Origin: Adlercreutzia caecimuris B7 | GTDB taxonomy: Bacteria > Actinomycetota > Coriobacteriia > Coriobacteriales > Eggerthellaceae | Reading direction: 5' to 3' | Length of the DNA: 64,000 bases | Assembly (NCBI RefSeq): GCF_000403355.2 | Contig: NZ_KE159646.1 | Coordinates: 1-64,000, forward strand | Shown here: positions 25,648-34,562 of the stretch, piece after piece | Position numbering within the stretch: position 1 is the stretch's first letter | How the letters are laid out: each line of letters begins with the position of its first letter | Position numbers and translations under genes: made by a program | The notes under the pieces: generated by a model | What the model saw: only the letters and a program-made list of their open reading frames with translations | What the model was told of the DNA's origin: nothing | The model's database searches: none

Positions 25648-27045
25648 CTACCCGAACCACGCTGCGGCCAAGGCGCGGATGCCGGGTTCGATGTCGTCCT
25701 CGGCGATGGAGGAGAATCCTACGAGCACCGTGGAGCTCACGTGCTTCGCCGGATCCGTCCAGTACTTCTTGGTGGGGTACACTGCCACGTCGGCCTCGGC
25801 GGCCCGGCGCACCAGCTCGTCTTGGGGCCGGCCGTCGCGTACGCGCACGAGCAGGTGCAGCCCCGTGCCGTTCTCCAGCATCTCCACGTCGTTGCCCATG
25901 GTGGCGCTCAGCACTCGGGTGAGCGTCTCGTACTTGCGACGGTTCTTCGCCTGCACGCGACGTAGGTGCCGGTCCCACGACCCGTCGGTCATGAAGCGGG
26001 CGAGCACCTGCTGGTTGAGCCACGGCACCGGCGAGTAGGAGCTCGCGAAGGCCTCACGCCACCGGTCGCGCAGCGGCTCGGGCAGCACGAGGTAGTTGAT
26101 GCGCAGGGCCGGGGAGAGCGATTTCGAGAAGGTACCCATGTAGATGACGCGCCCGCGCCGGTCCATGGAGGCGAGCGGTGGCAGCGAGCGCTCGCGGTAG
26201 CGGAAGTCGCGGCAGTAGTCGTCCTCCAGCAGGTAGGCGTCGTGGCGTTCGGCCCACTTTAGCACCGCCTCGCGGGTGTCAGTGGGCATGACGCGGCAGG
26301 TGGGGAACTGGCTGGAAGGCGTGAGGTAGGCGAGGCGCGCGCCCGAGGTCTCCAGGTCGTCCAGAAAGGCGGCGGTGCCGAGTCCCACCCGGCATGGAGC
26401 CAGCGGGAAGCGCGATCGCTCGATGACCGTGCGCACGCCGTCGTAGCCGGGGTCCTCCATGGCCACTGCGTCGCGGACGGGGTCGAAGAGTGCGAGCAGG
26501 TTCTGCACGCTCGTCTGGGTGCCCCCCTGGATGACGATCTGCGCCGGGGTGCAGTCGATGCCCCGCTGGGTGGAAAGCCGCCAGGCGATGGCCGCGCGCA
26601 GGCTCTCCTCGCCGAACGGGTCGTTGTAGGCGTCGCAGCCGGCGCTCTCCACCGACAGCAGGATGTCGTCGGTGATGGCGCGCCAGGTCATGGCCGGGAA
26701 GGTGCCGGGCTCCAAATCGCCGTAGGTGAAGTCGTAGCGGGCCCGGCTCGCCTTGGCGCCGATGAGCGGCTCGGCCAGCAGGGCGCCGCGGTCGGCATCG
26801 GCCTGCACGAAGGCGACGTTCTGCACGATGTAGCCCGAGCCTGGCCGGCTCTTCACGTAGCCCTCCTGGGCGAGCAGCGCGTAGGCGTTCTCCACGGTAT
26901 TGCGGGCGCAGCCCAGATCGGCGGCCATGCTGCGAATCGGCGGCAGGCGCGAGCCCTCGGGCTGGCCGCCCTCTTCGATGCGGTGGCGCAGCTGGTCGAA
27001 GAGCTGTTGGTAAAGCGGCGTGTCCAGGCGGTCGTCCAGGTGCAT
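25648..27045 (-). CDS. MocR/PdxR-type transcriptional regulator (GntR-aminotransferase fusion)
   Basis: The 465-residue protein joins a GntR winged helix (residues 1-75; LYQQLFDQLRHRIEEG, LPPIRSMAADLGCARNTV) to a fold-type I aminotransferase-like domain. The PLP lysine is in GTFSKSLSPALRI, with the usual SQFPTCRVMP and EDDYCRDF segments. MocR proteins use PLP or amino-acid ligands to control genes for vitamin B6, GABA or taurine use; no obvious target is adjacent. ATG 27045 starts MHLDDRLDTPLYQQL. A single gene facing away from the nap cluster. Confidence 0.9.
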   Translation of the reverse strand: MHLDDRLDTPLYQQLFDQLRHRIEEGGQPEGSRLPPIRSMAADLGCARNTVENAYALLAQEGYVKSRPGSGYIVQNVAFVQADADRGALLAEPLIGAKASRARYDFTYGDLEPGTFPAMTWRAITDDILLSVESAGCDAYNDPFGEESLRAAIAWRLSTQRGIDCTPAQIVIQGGTQTSVQNLLALFDPVRDAVAMEDPGYDGVRTVIERSRFPLAPCRVGLGTAAFLDDLETSGARLAYLTPSSQFPTCRVMPTDTREAVLKWAERHDAYLLEDDYCRDFRYRERSLPPLASMDRRGRVIYMGTFSKSLSPALRINYLVLPEPLRDRWREAFASSYSPVPWLNQQVLARFMTDGSWDRHLRRVQAKNRRKYETLTRVLSATMGNDVEMLENGTGLHLLVRVRDGRPQDELVRRAAEADVAVYPTKKYWTDPAKHVSSTVLVGFSSIAEDDIEPGIRALAAAWFG

Positions 27046-27104
27046 GGCTCATCTCCTCGCAGGTTCGGCGGCAGCTCCATGATAGCAAAATGAGGACATT
27101 TCAT

Positions 27105-27270
27105 GAATGCGTCCCCATTGTTCAAAGAACCGTCCCCATCACTTTCGAGAAAACCGTCCCTAAATTCGTGTATCATCCCCAAATATTCGGGGCAGAGCGT
27201 CCCTTTCTCGAAAGATTGTCCCCCTTGTATGCTGGCAGCAGCAAGGGACGGAGAGGAACCGTCCCCAACA
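27105..27270. repeat. Cluster of degenerate (A)ACCGTCCC(C/T) motifs
   Basis: Within 165 bases upstream of napG, near copies occur at 27109, 27128, 27152, 27197, 27217 and 27257, plus one reverse copy (GGGACGG) at 27245. Others sit before nrfA (32235, 32259) and at 40276. The motif resembles the short REP-like sequences that accompany Y1/RAYT transposases in many genomes; no transposase is present here. It could also be a regulator site. Confidence 0.55.
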
Positions 27271-27288
27271 CATCGGAGGGGGTGCGTT

Positions 27289-27936
27289 ATGAGGATCGTC
27301 GCTGCTGCGGGAGCCGCCGCGGTGTTCGCCGCCGGCGTCGCCCTAGCTGCCGCCCCGCCGCCTCTGCCCCTGCTGCGGCCGCCGGGAGCGGCGTCTCCGG
27401 TCGATTTCGCCGCCCGCTGCATCCGCTGCGGCCGCTGCCTGGAGGCCTGCCCCTACCAGGCTATTCACGCGGCGCCCCTGAACGCGGGTCGCGAGGCTTC
27501 CACGCCTTTCGTGAACGCACGGGCCCAAGCCTGCCGCCTGTGCGTCGATTTCCCCTGCGCCGCCGCATGCCCCACCGGGGCGCTCTCCGTGCCCGCCGAG
27601 CGCGCCGACGCCGCCATGGGCACGGCCGTCGTGAACGAGGAGACCTGCCTGTCGTTTCAGGGCATGCGCTGCGAGGTGTGCTACCGGGCCTGCCCGCTCA
27701 TCGACGAGGCCATACGTATCGACTACCGTCCGCGCGAGGGCGACGACATCCACGCGGTGTTCGCGCCGCAGGTGAATGCCGAGGTGTGCCCCGGCTGCGG
27801 CCTGTGCGAGCAGCGCTGCCCGGTGAGCGATCCGGCGCCCGCCATCGTGGTGGTGCCCGCCGGCGCCGATGCGGACGATTACGGGGCCCGGCGCAACGGG
27901 CATGCCATTGGGGGACCCGGGGCTGTGCGCCCCTGA
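27289..27936 (+). CDS. napG: NapG/MauM-like ferredoxin, four [4Fe-4S] clusters
   Basis: This is a 215-residue ferredoxin-type protein with an N-terminal hydrophobic signal/anchor (residues 2-22, no twin arginine visible) and four cysteine clusters: CIRCGRCLEACP (from Cys44), CRLCVDFPCAAACP, CEVCYRACP and CPGCGLCEQRCP. NapG with NapH forms a quinol dehydrogenase that feeds electrons to NapA/B in systems without NapC. ATG 27289 is chosen for GGAGGGGG 6 bases upstream; the frame runs further upstream through the motif cluster but without family resemblance. First gene of the nap operon; napA starts 19 bases later. Confidence 0.85.
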   Translation: MRIVAAAGAAAVFAAGVALAAAPPPLPLLRPPGAASPVDFAARCIRCGRCLEACPYQAIHAAPLNAGREASTPFVNARAQACRLCVDFPCAAACPTGALSVPAERADAAMGTAVVNEETCLSFQGMRCEVCYRACPLIDEAIRIDYRPREGDDIHAVFAPQVNAEVCPGCGLCEQRCPVSDPAPAIVVVPAGADADDYGARRNGHAIGGPGAVRP

Positions 27937-27955
27937 CCGATAAGGGAGGAATACC

Positions 27956-30502
27956 ATGGAACTCACTCGACGCGCTTTCGTGAAATCCACGGCGGTGGCG
28001 CTCGCCTCGGCGGCGGCTGCCGGCACTATGGCCGGCTACTCGTCGCTCGCGGGCACGGGCGCCGATTCGGCCGCCCTCGCCGGCGACACGGTGAAGACCG
28101 TGGGCGTGTGCCGCTTCTGCGGCTGCGGCTGCGGCGTTATCGTGGAGGCCAAGGACGGCAAGGTGATCTCGGTCACCGGCGACCCGGAGAATGGCTCGAG
28201 CCGCGGCCTCAACTGCGTGAAGGGCTACTACCTGGCCCGCGCCCTCTACGGCGAGGATCGTCTGACCAAGCCGCTCATCCGCGACGATGCGTCCACCAAG
28301 GGCACCCCCGACGGCCTGCGCGAGGCCACCTGGGAGGAAGCCCTCGACCTGGTGGCGGGAAAGCTGCGCGACACGTGGAAGGCTGACAAGAGCCGGCTGG
28401 CGTTCTGGGGCAGCGGTCAGCAGCCCATCGTGGAGGGCTACTGCACCGCCAAGTTCTGGAAGGCGGGGCTGCTCTCCAACAACATCGACCCCAACGCGCG
28501 CCTGTGCATGGCCAGCGCCGTGGTGGGCTTCATGAACGTGTTCCAGACCGACGAGCCGGCCGGCTGCTACGCTGACATCGACGAGACCGACGTGTTTGTC
28601 ACCTGGGGCGCCAACATGGCCGAGGCGCATCCCATGCTGTACTCGCGCCTGACGGCTCGTAAGCTCGCCGACGGGAACGTGCGCCACTACGACGTGACCA
28701 CCATGACCACGCGCACCTCGGCCTCGGCCGACAAGGTGATCACCTTCCGCCCGGGAAGCGACATCGCCATCGCCAACGCCATCGCCAACTACCTCATCGT
28801 GAACGACAAGTACGATCACGACTTCGTAGCCGACCACGTGCAGTTCAAGCAGGGCACCGAGAATCTCGGCAACGCCACCGACGACGGCTACGACAAGTCC
28901 GACATCGGCCAGGCCGTGGACAACGTGGAGCCCATCGACTTCGACGCCTTCGCGGCGCGCCTGGCCCCCTACACCCTGGAGTACGCCGCCGAGATCTCCG
29001 GCGTGCCGGCCGAGGACATCCAGGAACTCGCCGAGGTGTTCGCCGACAAGGGCCGCAAGGTGCTGAGCCTGTGGACCATGGGCGTGAACCAGCACAACCG
29101 CGGCACGTGGATGAACCACTGCATCTACAACATCCACCTCCTCACCGGCCGCTACGCCCGCCCCGGCGACGGCGCCTTCTCGCTCACCGGCCAGCCCACG
29201 GCCTGCGGCACTGCCCGCGAGGTGGGCACCTTCTCGCACCGCCTGCCCGCCGACCTGGTGGTGAAGAACCCCGACCATCGCCGCTACACCGAGGCCATCT
29301 GGGACTTGCCCAACGGCTATCTGGATGCCATCGAGACCCCCGGCTTCCACACGGTGAAGATGTTCCGCGAGCTTTCCAAGGGGAACATCGACTTCCTTTG
29401 GAGCGCCCACAACAACTGGGCCGTCTCCATGCCCAACCTCACGCGCTTCCTCGGCAAGGGCGATCTTGCGGGCATCAACGACGCCTTCATCTGCGTGGCC
29501 GAGGTGTACCCGACACTGTCCTGCCAGTACGCCGACGTGGTGCTGCCCGCGACCATGTGGGTGGAGCGCGAGGGTGCCTTCGGCAACGGCGAGCGCCGCA
29601 CGGCCGTGTTCGAGAAGGCGGTGGACGCGCCCGGCGAGGCGAAATGGGACCTCTGGATGCTCATGGAGATCGCCAAGCGGGTGCTCGCCGGCGAGCAGAT
29701 CGGCGGCGAGGACGCCTTCGACCACTTGTTCGGCGCCTGGTACGATGCCGATGCGGCCGCCTTCAAGGGAACCGACCGCGAGGTGTGCGCGAGCATCTGG
29801 GAGGAGTACCGCACCTTCAGCAACCCGAGCCTGAACCCCGACGCGGAGGCCATCAACGCCGAGGCCAAGCTGAAGATGGAGGCCAAGCAGCTGGCGCCCT
29901 ACGAGGAGTACATCCACAACCACGGGCTCACCTGGCCGGTGCGCGAGGTAGACGGGAAGTGGCTGCCCACCCTGTGGCGCTTCTGTGACGGCAAGCAGGA
30001 GGACGGCTTCGACGAGCACGGCGTGGAAACCTACGGCGCGCACGACAAGGCCGGCGGCGTGAGCTTCTACAAGTCGGCCGACCAACGCCCCTCGGTGGTG
30101 TTCCGCCCCTATGAGCCGCCGGCTGAGGAGCCGAGCGAGGAGTACCCGTTCTGGTTCTCCACGGGGCGCTTGCTGGAGCACTGGCACACCGGGTCGATGA
30201 CCCGCCGCGTGCCCGAGCTCGCCCGGGCGCTTCCCGAGGCGCTGCTGGATGTGAACCCGGCCGACTGCGAGCGTTTAGGGGTGACCGACGGCGATCGCGT
30301 GCGGCTCACCTCGCGCTTCGGCACCTGCGACATCACGGTGTCCACCGCGGGGCGCACCCGGCCGCCCGAGGGTATGGTGTTCGCGCCGTTCTTCGCCGAG
30401 GAGACGCTCATCAACCTGGTGGTCCAGGACACCTACTGCCCGCTTTCCAAGGAGCCCGATTTCAAGAAGACCTGCGTTTCCATCGAGAAGATTGAGGGGT
30501 AG
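27956..30502 (+). CDS. napA: Periplasmic nitrate reductase catalytic subunit NapA
   Basis: This 848-residue molybdenum bis-MGD enzyme reduces nitrate to nitrite outside the membrane. It has a twin-arginine signal (LTRRAFVKS), a [4Fe-4S] site Cys52-x2-Cys55-x3-Cys59...Cys87, and the NapA-type Mo ligand Cys184 in NARLCMASAVVGFM followed by DEPAGCYADI, which separates it from formate dehydrogenases and NarG. The C-terminal cofactor domain (STGRLLEHWHTGSMTRR) is intact. RBS AAGGGAGG precedes ATG 27956. It sits between its ferredoxin, diheme cytochrome and NapD chaperone. Confidence 0.93.
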   Translation: MELTRRAFVKSTAVALASAAAAGTMAGYSSLAGTGADSAALAGDTVKTVGVCRFCGCGCGVIVEAKDGKVISVTGDPENGSSRGLNCVKGYYLARALYGEDRLTKPLIRDDASTKGTPDGLREATWEEALDLVAGKLRDTWKADKSRLAFWGSGQQPIVEGYCTAKFWKAGLLSNNIDPNARLCMASAVVGFMNVFQTDEPAGCYADIDETDVFVTWGANMAEAHPMLYSRLTARKLADGNVRHYDVTTMTTRTSASADKVITFRPGSDIAIANAIANYLIVNDKYDHDFVADHVQFKQGTENLGNATDDGYDKSDIGQAVDNVEPIDFDAFAARLAPYTLEYAAEISGVPAEDIQELAEVFADKGRKVLSLWTMGVNQHNRGTWMNHCIYNIHLLTGRYARPGDGAFSLTGQPTACGTAREVGTFSHRLPADLVVKNPDHRRYTEAIWDLPNGYLDAIETPGFHTVKMFRELSKGNIDFLWSAHNNWAVSMPNLTRFLGKGDLAGINDAFICVAEVYPTLSCQYADVVLPATMWVEREGAFGNGERRTAVFEKAVDAPGEAKWDLWMLMEIAKRVLAGEQIGGEDAFDHLFGAWYDADAAAFKGTDREVCASIWEEYRTFSNPSLNPDAEAINAEAKLKMEAKQLAPYEEYIHNHGLTWPVREVDGKWLPTLWRFCDGKQEDGFDEHGVETYGAHDKAGGVSFYKSADQRPSVVFRPYEPPAEEPSEEYPFWFSTGRLLEHWHTGSMTRRVPELARALPEALLDVNPADCERLGVTDGDRVRLTSRFGTCDITVSTAGRTRPPEGMVFAPFFAEETLINLVVQDTYCPLSKEPDFKKTCVSIEKIEG

Positions 30503-30506
30503 CGCC

Positions 30507-30839
30507 ATGAAGAGGAAAAAGACGATCGCGGCCGCCGTGCTGGCCGGCGCGCTGGGCCTGGCGGCGCTGGGCGGATGTTCCGAGCCTATGGCCGACACGG
30601 GCGCGACCTACAACCCGGGCGAGCCGCCGCTCATGCCGGCGAGCCACGAGGGGCGCTACGAGCGCCTCGGCGCGAATGGCTGCTACGGCTGCCATGGGTC
30701 GAGCGATACGGCCGAGGTGCTCTTGAGCATGGCCACGCCGCTGCCCGCCGACCACTATGTGGGAGGCGACGCCGCCACGCGCGCCATCGACGGCCCCCGT
30801 GCCGAGTGCATCACCTGCCATCCGGTGAGCCAGGAGTAG
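30507..30839 (+). CDS. napB: Diheme c-type cytochrome lipoprotein, NapB-like
   Basis: This is a 110-residue lipoprotein (lipobox LGGC, Cys24) with two heme sites, CYGCH (59-63) and CITCH (101-105). Small size, two hemes and position directly after napA make it the electron-transfer subunit NapB, although it is lipid-anchored and shorter than proteobacterial NapB. It conveys electrons to NapA. Start ATG 30507 lies 4 bases after the napA stop with GAGGGG upstream. Confidence 0.82.
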   Translation: MKRKKTIAAAVLAGALGLAALGGCSEPMADTGATYNPGEPPLMPASHEGRYERLGANGCYGCHGSSDTAEVLLSMATPLPADHYVGGDAATRAIDGPRAECITCHPVSQE

Positions 30840-30898
30840 TTGCCGTGGTGGGGAGGGCGGCCCCGCTGCCTTTCCCGCTGCTGCAGGAAGGAGCGAGC

Positions 30899-31153
30899 AT
30901 GGAAGACGAGAAGCTGGTCATCTCCTCGCTGATTGTAGAGGCGCACCCTGAGGCCGTGCCCGCGGTGACCGAGGCGCTGGCGGCCCTGGAGGGGGTGGAG
31001 GTGCACGAGGTGAACGGCTACAAGATCGTCGTCACCATCGAGGCGCCTTCGACGGGAGCATCCCACGAGGTATCGAGCCGCATGGTGGCGATCCCCGGCG
31101 TGCTGAACGTGAACCTGGTGTACGTGAACTTCGAGGACGAAACGCTCGGGTAG
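30899..31153 (+). CDS. napD: NapD maturation chaperone
   Basis: An 84-residue NapD: VISSLIVEAHPEAVPAVTEA, then VEVHEVNGYKIVVTIE and PGVLNVNLVYVNFED, the ferredoxin-like fold that binds the NapA Tat signal and delays export until cofactor insertion. A good AGGAAGGAG site precedes ATG 30899. Cytoplasmic. Confidence 0.92.
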   Translation: MEDEKLVISSLIVEAHPEAVPAVTEALAALEGVEVHEVNGYKIVVTIEAPSTGASHEVSSRMVAIPGVLNVNLVYVNFEDETLG

Positions 31154-31174
31154 CGGCTCTTCGCCGGTCGGGAC

Positions 31175-31274
31175 CATGGGGTATTCTGATTCGCTCAGAC
31201 AGTCCTCGCTTTGTGGAGCAGTCCTCTGGACTGCTCCAGTCGCTGCGGAACTCGCTCGGTCAGAACACCCCATG
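31175..31274. repeat. 100-bp palindromic element, copy A
   Basis: Outer arms CATGGGGTATTCTGA (31175-31189) and TCAGAACACCCCATG (31260-31274); inner stem GGAGCAGTCC (31215-31224) / GGACTGCTCC (31228-31237). It aligns over its full length with copy B in ccmB. The two differ at paired positions so that both stems stay intact. Copy A lies between napD and napH and is open in the napH frame, but the napH start chosen lies downstream of it. Confidence 0.9.
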
Positions 31275-31310
31275 TTCCCTCTACGCATTGCCATTGTTGA
31301 GGAGAAAATT

Positions 31311-32213
31311 GTGACTCGGTCTATGGGAAAGATAACGCTGGCTCGGCGGATCGTTCAGGTGGTGATGCTCGGGCTGTTCTGCTTGCCGCCGCTGTTGGCC
31401 GGATGGGGTTTGGCGGGGCTGTACGCGGGCGGCGATGGGGAGGTTGCCACGCCGGCCGAAGGTGTGTTCTTCGGGAGTCTCTCGTCGTCGGCGGCGGCTG
31501 GCATCCCGCTGCTCGACCCGCTCGCGGCCCTCGAGGTGCTCGCTTCCGGCTACGGGCTGGCGGCAGTGGGCCTTGCGGGGGCGGCCCTCGTGGTGGTGGC
31601 CTACGGCCTGGTGCGCGGGCGGGCCTTCTGCGGGTGGGTATGTCCGGTGAACCTCATCGGCGAGGGTGTTGACGCCTTGCGTCGTCGCCTCGGCATCGCG
31701 GTGCCCGAGCGGGTGCTCGACCGCCACGTGAAGATCGCCGTGGCCGCGGCCGTGGTGGCGGTATCGGCGCTTGTGGGCTTTCCCGTCTTCGAGACCGTCT
31801 CTCCCATCGGCGCGGTGAACAAGGGGCTCGCCTTCAGCGGGTTTGCCGGGGCGGGTACGCTTGCGGCCATCGTGATCGCCGAGCTCTTCGTGAGCCGGCG
31901 CGTGTGGTGCCGCTCACTGTGCCCGCTGGGCGGCCTCTTCCAGGTCCTCGGCCGCGCGGGCCAGATGAACGTGCACATTAACCACGACGCCTGCGTGCAC
32001 TGTGGTCGATGCGAGGAGGCGTGTTTGGCCGATCCCGTCATTTTGGCGCCCGCGCTCTCGGGCGATGACGTCATCGTGCGCGCCGGCGACTGCATGGCCT
32101 GTGGCGCCTGCGTGGACACGTGCCCCGCTCGGGCGCTGAGTTTCTCCCTCGGCCGCCTTCCCGCGCGGGCGCAGACCCGGCGGGAGGAGCGCGATCCCGT
32201 GGCAGAATCCTAG
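31311..32213 (+). CDS. napH: NapH-type membrane ferredoxin/quinol dehydrogenase
   Basis: The 300-residue integral membrane protein has about four helices, paired CxxxCP motifs on the cytoplasmic side (AFCGWVCPVNL and WCRSLCPLGG), and two C-terminal [4Fe-4S] clusters (CVHCGRCEEACL; CMACGACVDTCP). With NapG it oxidises (mena)quinol. GTG 31311 follows GAGGAG by 6 bases. The same frame is open back through palindromic copy A to ATG 31176, but that start lacks a ribosome site. Follows napD; nrfA comes next. Confidence 0.9.
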   Translation: MTRSMGKITLARRIVQVVMLGLFCLPPLLAGWGLAGLYAGGDGEVATPAEGVFFGSLSSSAAAGIPLLDPLAALEVLASGYGLAAVGLAGAALVVVAYGLVRGRAFCGWVCPVNLIGEGVDALRRRLGIAVPERVLDRHVKIAVAAAVVAVSALVGFPVFETVSPIGAVNKGLAFSGFAGAGTLAAIVIAELFVSRRVWCRSLCPLGGLFQVLGRAGQMNVHINHDACVHCGRCEEACLADPVILAPALSGDDVIVRAGDCMACGACVDTCPARALSFSLGRLPARAQTRREERDPVAES

Positions 32214-32347
32214 GAAGCGTCGGGTTGGCCCTCGCTCCGTCCCCACCAATGAGCGGAGAACCGTCCCTTTTCGCGGGAGGCCCCTCGCGGTAGTCTCGTG
32301 TCAACGGAAGCTGCGCCGATGAGCGCGGCCGATCAAAGGAGGGAACC

Positions 32348-33616
32348 ATGAGAAAGTCGACGATGCGCATCGCTGTCACGGCCGTAGGCACGGTGGCGTT
32401 GGTGGCGGCCCTGGCCGCTTGCGCGCCCGCGGGATCCGGCAACCCGCAGGAGCCCGCGACAGGTGCCGGTACGTCCGAGCCTGTGGCCGCTCCGGTCGAG
32501 ACCCCCGAGGCCGACGAGTTCGGCGTCGTGCTGGCCGACAGCTGGAAGGACATCTACCCGGGCCAGTACGCCACCTACAAGGCCAACGAGGCCAACAGCC
32601 CCGAGGGTAAGATGAACTACCTGGAAGAGTACCCGGAGCTGGCCACCATGTACGCCGGCTATGGCTTCGCCAAGGGCTACGACGAGGCCGCGTCCCACAG
32701 CTACACGCTGCGTTCCATCTCGGAGACGCCGCGCGTGAACGACAAGACCCTGGCCAACTGCATCACCTGCAAGACGCCGCAGTTCACGGCCATGGTGAAC
32801 AGCGAGGGCGACGAGGCCTACGCCCGCCCCTTCGCCGAGGTGCTCGCGCAGATGAGCGAGCCCATCAGCTGCTACAACTGCCATGAGAACGACCCCACCC
32901 AGGTGGTCGTCACCCAGCGGCACTTCGCCCATGCCATGGGCTCCGATGCCGAGCAGGTGCCCGTGGAGGCCCAGACCTGCGGCCAGTGCCACAACGAGTA
33001 CTACTTCGATCCGGACACCAAGGCCACGAGCAATCCCTACGAGGGGTTGGCGGCCATGGACGCCGAGGCCATCTTGGCCTACTATGACGAGATGGGCTTC
33101 AAGGATTGGGAGCACCCCGAGACCGGCGCGCCCATGCTCAAGGCCCAGCATCCCGAGTTCGAGACCATCTACGGCGCCGAGCAGTCTTCCATGGCTAAGC
33201 AGGGCTACAGCTGCGCCGATTGCCACATGGCCCCCGTCTCCGACGAGAACGGCGAGTACAGCTCCCATGAGCTGGTGAGCCCCTTGGAGAATCCCGCGAT
33301 CACGGAGCAGTGCGGCAGCTGCCACAAGGACATCGCGGGCGAGGTGCGCGGCTGGCAGAAGGAGGTTACCGACCGCGAGCACGCCATCGCCGCCGACATC
33401 AAGCGCTACACCGACGAGCTGGCCGCCCAGAAGGACAGCCTGGATGCCGACAAACTGGCCCAAGCCCAGCAGATTCAGCGCCATGCGCAGTTCTACTGGG
33501 ACTACGTGATGGTGGAGAATTCCGAGGGTGCCCACAACTATAAGGCCGCCCACGCCAACCTCGACAAGGCCGAGGCCCAGTTGGAAGAGGGTTTCGCCCT
33601 GCTCGGCATCGCCTAG
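32348..33616 (+). CDS. nrfA: Ammonia-forming cytochrome c nitrite reductase NrfA
   Basis: This pentaheme enzyme reduces nitrite to ammonium with six electrons. The 422-residue product is a lipoprotein (LAAC, Cys25). The catalytic heme has the diagnostic lysine motif CITCK (138-142). Four standard sites follow: CYNCH, CGQCH, CADCH and CGSCH. GGAGGG is 5 bases before ATG 32348. The usual quinol-oxidising partner NrfH is absent nearby, and the lipid anchor suggests electrons may arrive from the NapG/H or NapB side (inference). Heme attachment by the ccm genes immediately downstream is expected. Confidence 0.93.
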   Translation: MRKSTMRIAVTAVGTVALVAALAACAPAGSGNPQEPATGAGTSEPVAAPVETPEADEFGVVLADSWKDIYPGQYATYKANEANSPEGKMNYLEEYPELATMYAGYGFAKGYDEAASHSYTLRSISETPRVNDKTLANCITCKTPQFTAMVNSEGDEAYARPFAEVLAQMSEPISCYNCHENDPTQVVVTQRHFAHAMGSDAEQVPVEAQTCGQCHNEYYFDPDTKATSNPYEGLAAMDAEAILAYYDEMGFKDWEHPETGAPMLKAQHPEFETIYGAEQSSMAKQGYSCADCHMAPVSDENGEYSSHELVSPLENPAITEQCGSCHKDIAGEVRGWQKEVTDREHAIAADIKRYTDELAAQKDSLDADKLAQAQQIQRHAQFYWDYVMVENSEGAHNYKAAHANLDKAEAQLEEGFALLGIA

Positions 33617-33667
33617 GTTCGGCTCATTCGTCCACTCGCGCGGGAACCCTTCCTCCCGCGCTTCGGC

Positions 33668-33706
33668 CCGGCGCGCATCCCCCAGCGGTGCGCGCCGGTG
33701 CTTTTT
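33668..33706 (+). terminator. Terminator after nrfA
   Basis: CCGGCGCGCA (33668-33677) pairs with TGCGCGCCGG (33689-33698), then TGCTTTTT. It separates nrfA from the ccm operon. Confidence 0.8.
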
Positions 33707-33890
33707 GCGGGACGGCGGCCGGGCGGCTCCGCCGCGCCCAGCCCATTGCGAAAATGTTGCGTTTGCGCTGATCTGCTGGTTTCGGCGGAGTTCCCGCCCG
33801 CGCCCGCGCGTGTTTCGGCGATACTGGCCGATGGTATTTTTCAGACCGTCGGGGAGGCCGGTCTGGCTCATCGACGGAAACAGGAGGATT

Positions 33891-34559
33891 ATGAACGCGA
33901 AGATGAAGAAGAGGATGATCGCCGTCTCCGGCGTCATCGTCATCGTGCTCATCCTGGTGCTCGCCTTTGTGGGCGGCAACACCGCCGCCACCACGCTTTC
34001 GGTGGCCGAGGCGGCGGAGAACCCCCAGGCGGGCCAGAAGGTGCAGGTATCGGGCAACGTGGTGCAGGATTCCTTCGCCACCACCGACAACGTGCTCACC
34101 TTCAAGATCTACGATCCGGAGGGCGATCCCGCCACCCATCTGGAGGTGCGCTACGACGGCGCCGCCTCCTCCACCTTCGGCAACGATGTGACCGCCATCT
34201 GCACCGGCAAGATCAACGAGGCCGGCGTTCTGGAGTGCAGCAACTTGGTCACCAAGTGCCCCTCGAAGTACGAGAACGCCGACAACGCCCTTCAAGTGTC
34301 GCAGCTGCTCGGTTACGGCAACGAGGTGATCGGCAAAGTGGTGAAGGTGACCGGCACCGTGGCCGAGGGCACCCTGACCGCTGCGGGCCAGGGCGACCGT
34401 TTCGTGCTGGCCGAGTCCGGCGACAAGAGCGTCGTGCTGCCCGTCACCTTCGATGGGGCCCTGTCGGATGAGGTGACCGATGGCGCCACCGTGGTGCTGA
34501 CCGGCGCCATGACCGACGACGGCAAGTTCGCCGCCACCGACGTTGCATTGGAGGGTTAG
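33891..34559 (+). CDS. ccmE: CcmE heme chaperone, Cys-type (CxxxY), with extra OB-like domain
   Basis: CcmE carries heme covalently from CcmC to CcmF in system I cytochrome c maturation. The 222-residue protein has one N-terminal helix (residues about 9-28) and an OB-fold. The heme-binding motif is Cys123-Pro-Ser-Lys-Tyr127, i.e. CxxxY instead of the E. coli HxxxY. This variant is known from archaea and some deltaproteobacteria. Residues about 135-222 add a second beta-rich OB-like segment absent from the usual 150-160-residue CcmE. AGGAGG precedes ATG 33891 closely (3 bases). First gene of the ccmEFABCD operon. Confidence 0.85.
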   Translation: MNAKMKKRMIAVSGVIVIVLILVLAFVGGNTAATTLSVAEAAENPQAGQKVQVSGNVVQDSFATTDNVLTFKIYDPEGDPATHLEVRYDGAASSTFGNDVTAICTGKINEAGVLECSNLVTKCPSKYENADNALQVSQLLGYGNEVIGKVVKVTGTVAEGTLTAAGQGDRFVLAESGDKSVVLPVTFDGALSDEVTDGATVVLTGAMTDDGKFAATDVALEG

Positions 34560-34562
34560 GCC

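Noticed and set aside
31176-31310. ATG 31176 as the start of napH
   Set aside because: It lies in the palindromic element without a ribosome site, whereas GTG 31311 has GAGGAG at 6 bases and gives the family-typical N-terminus.
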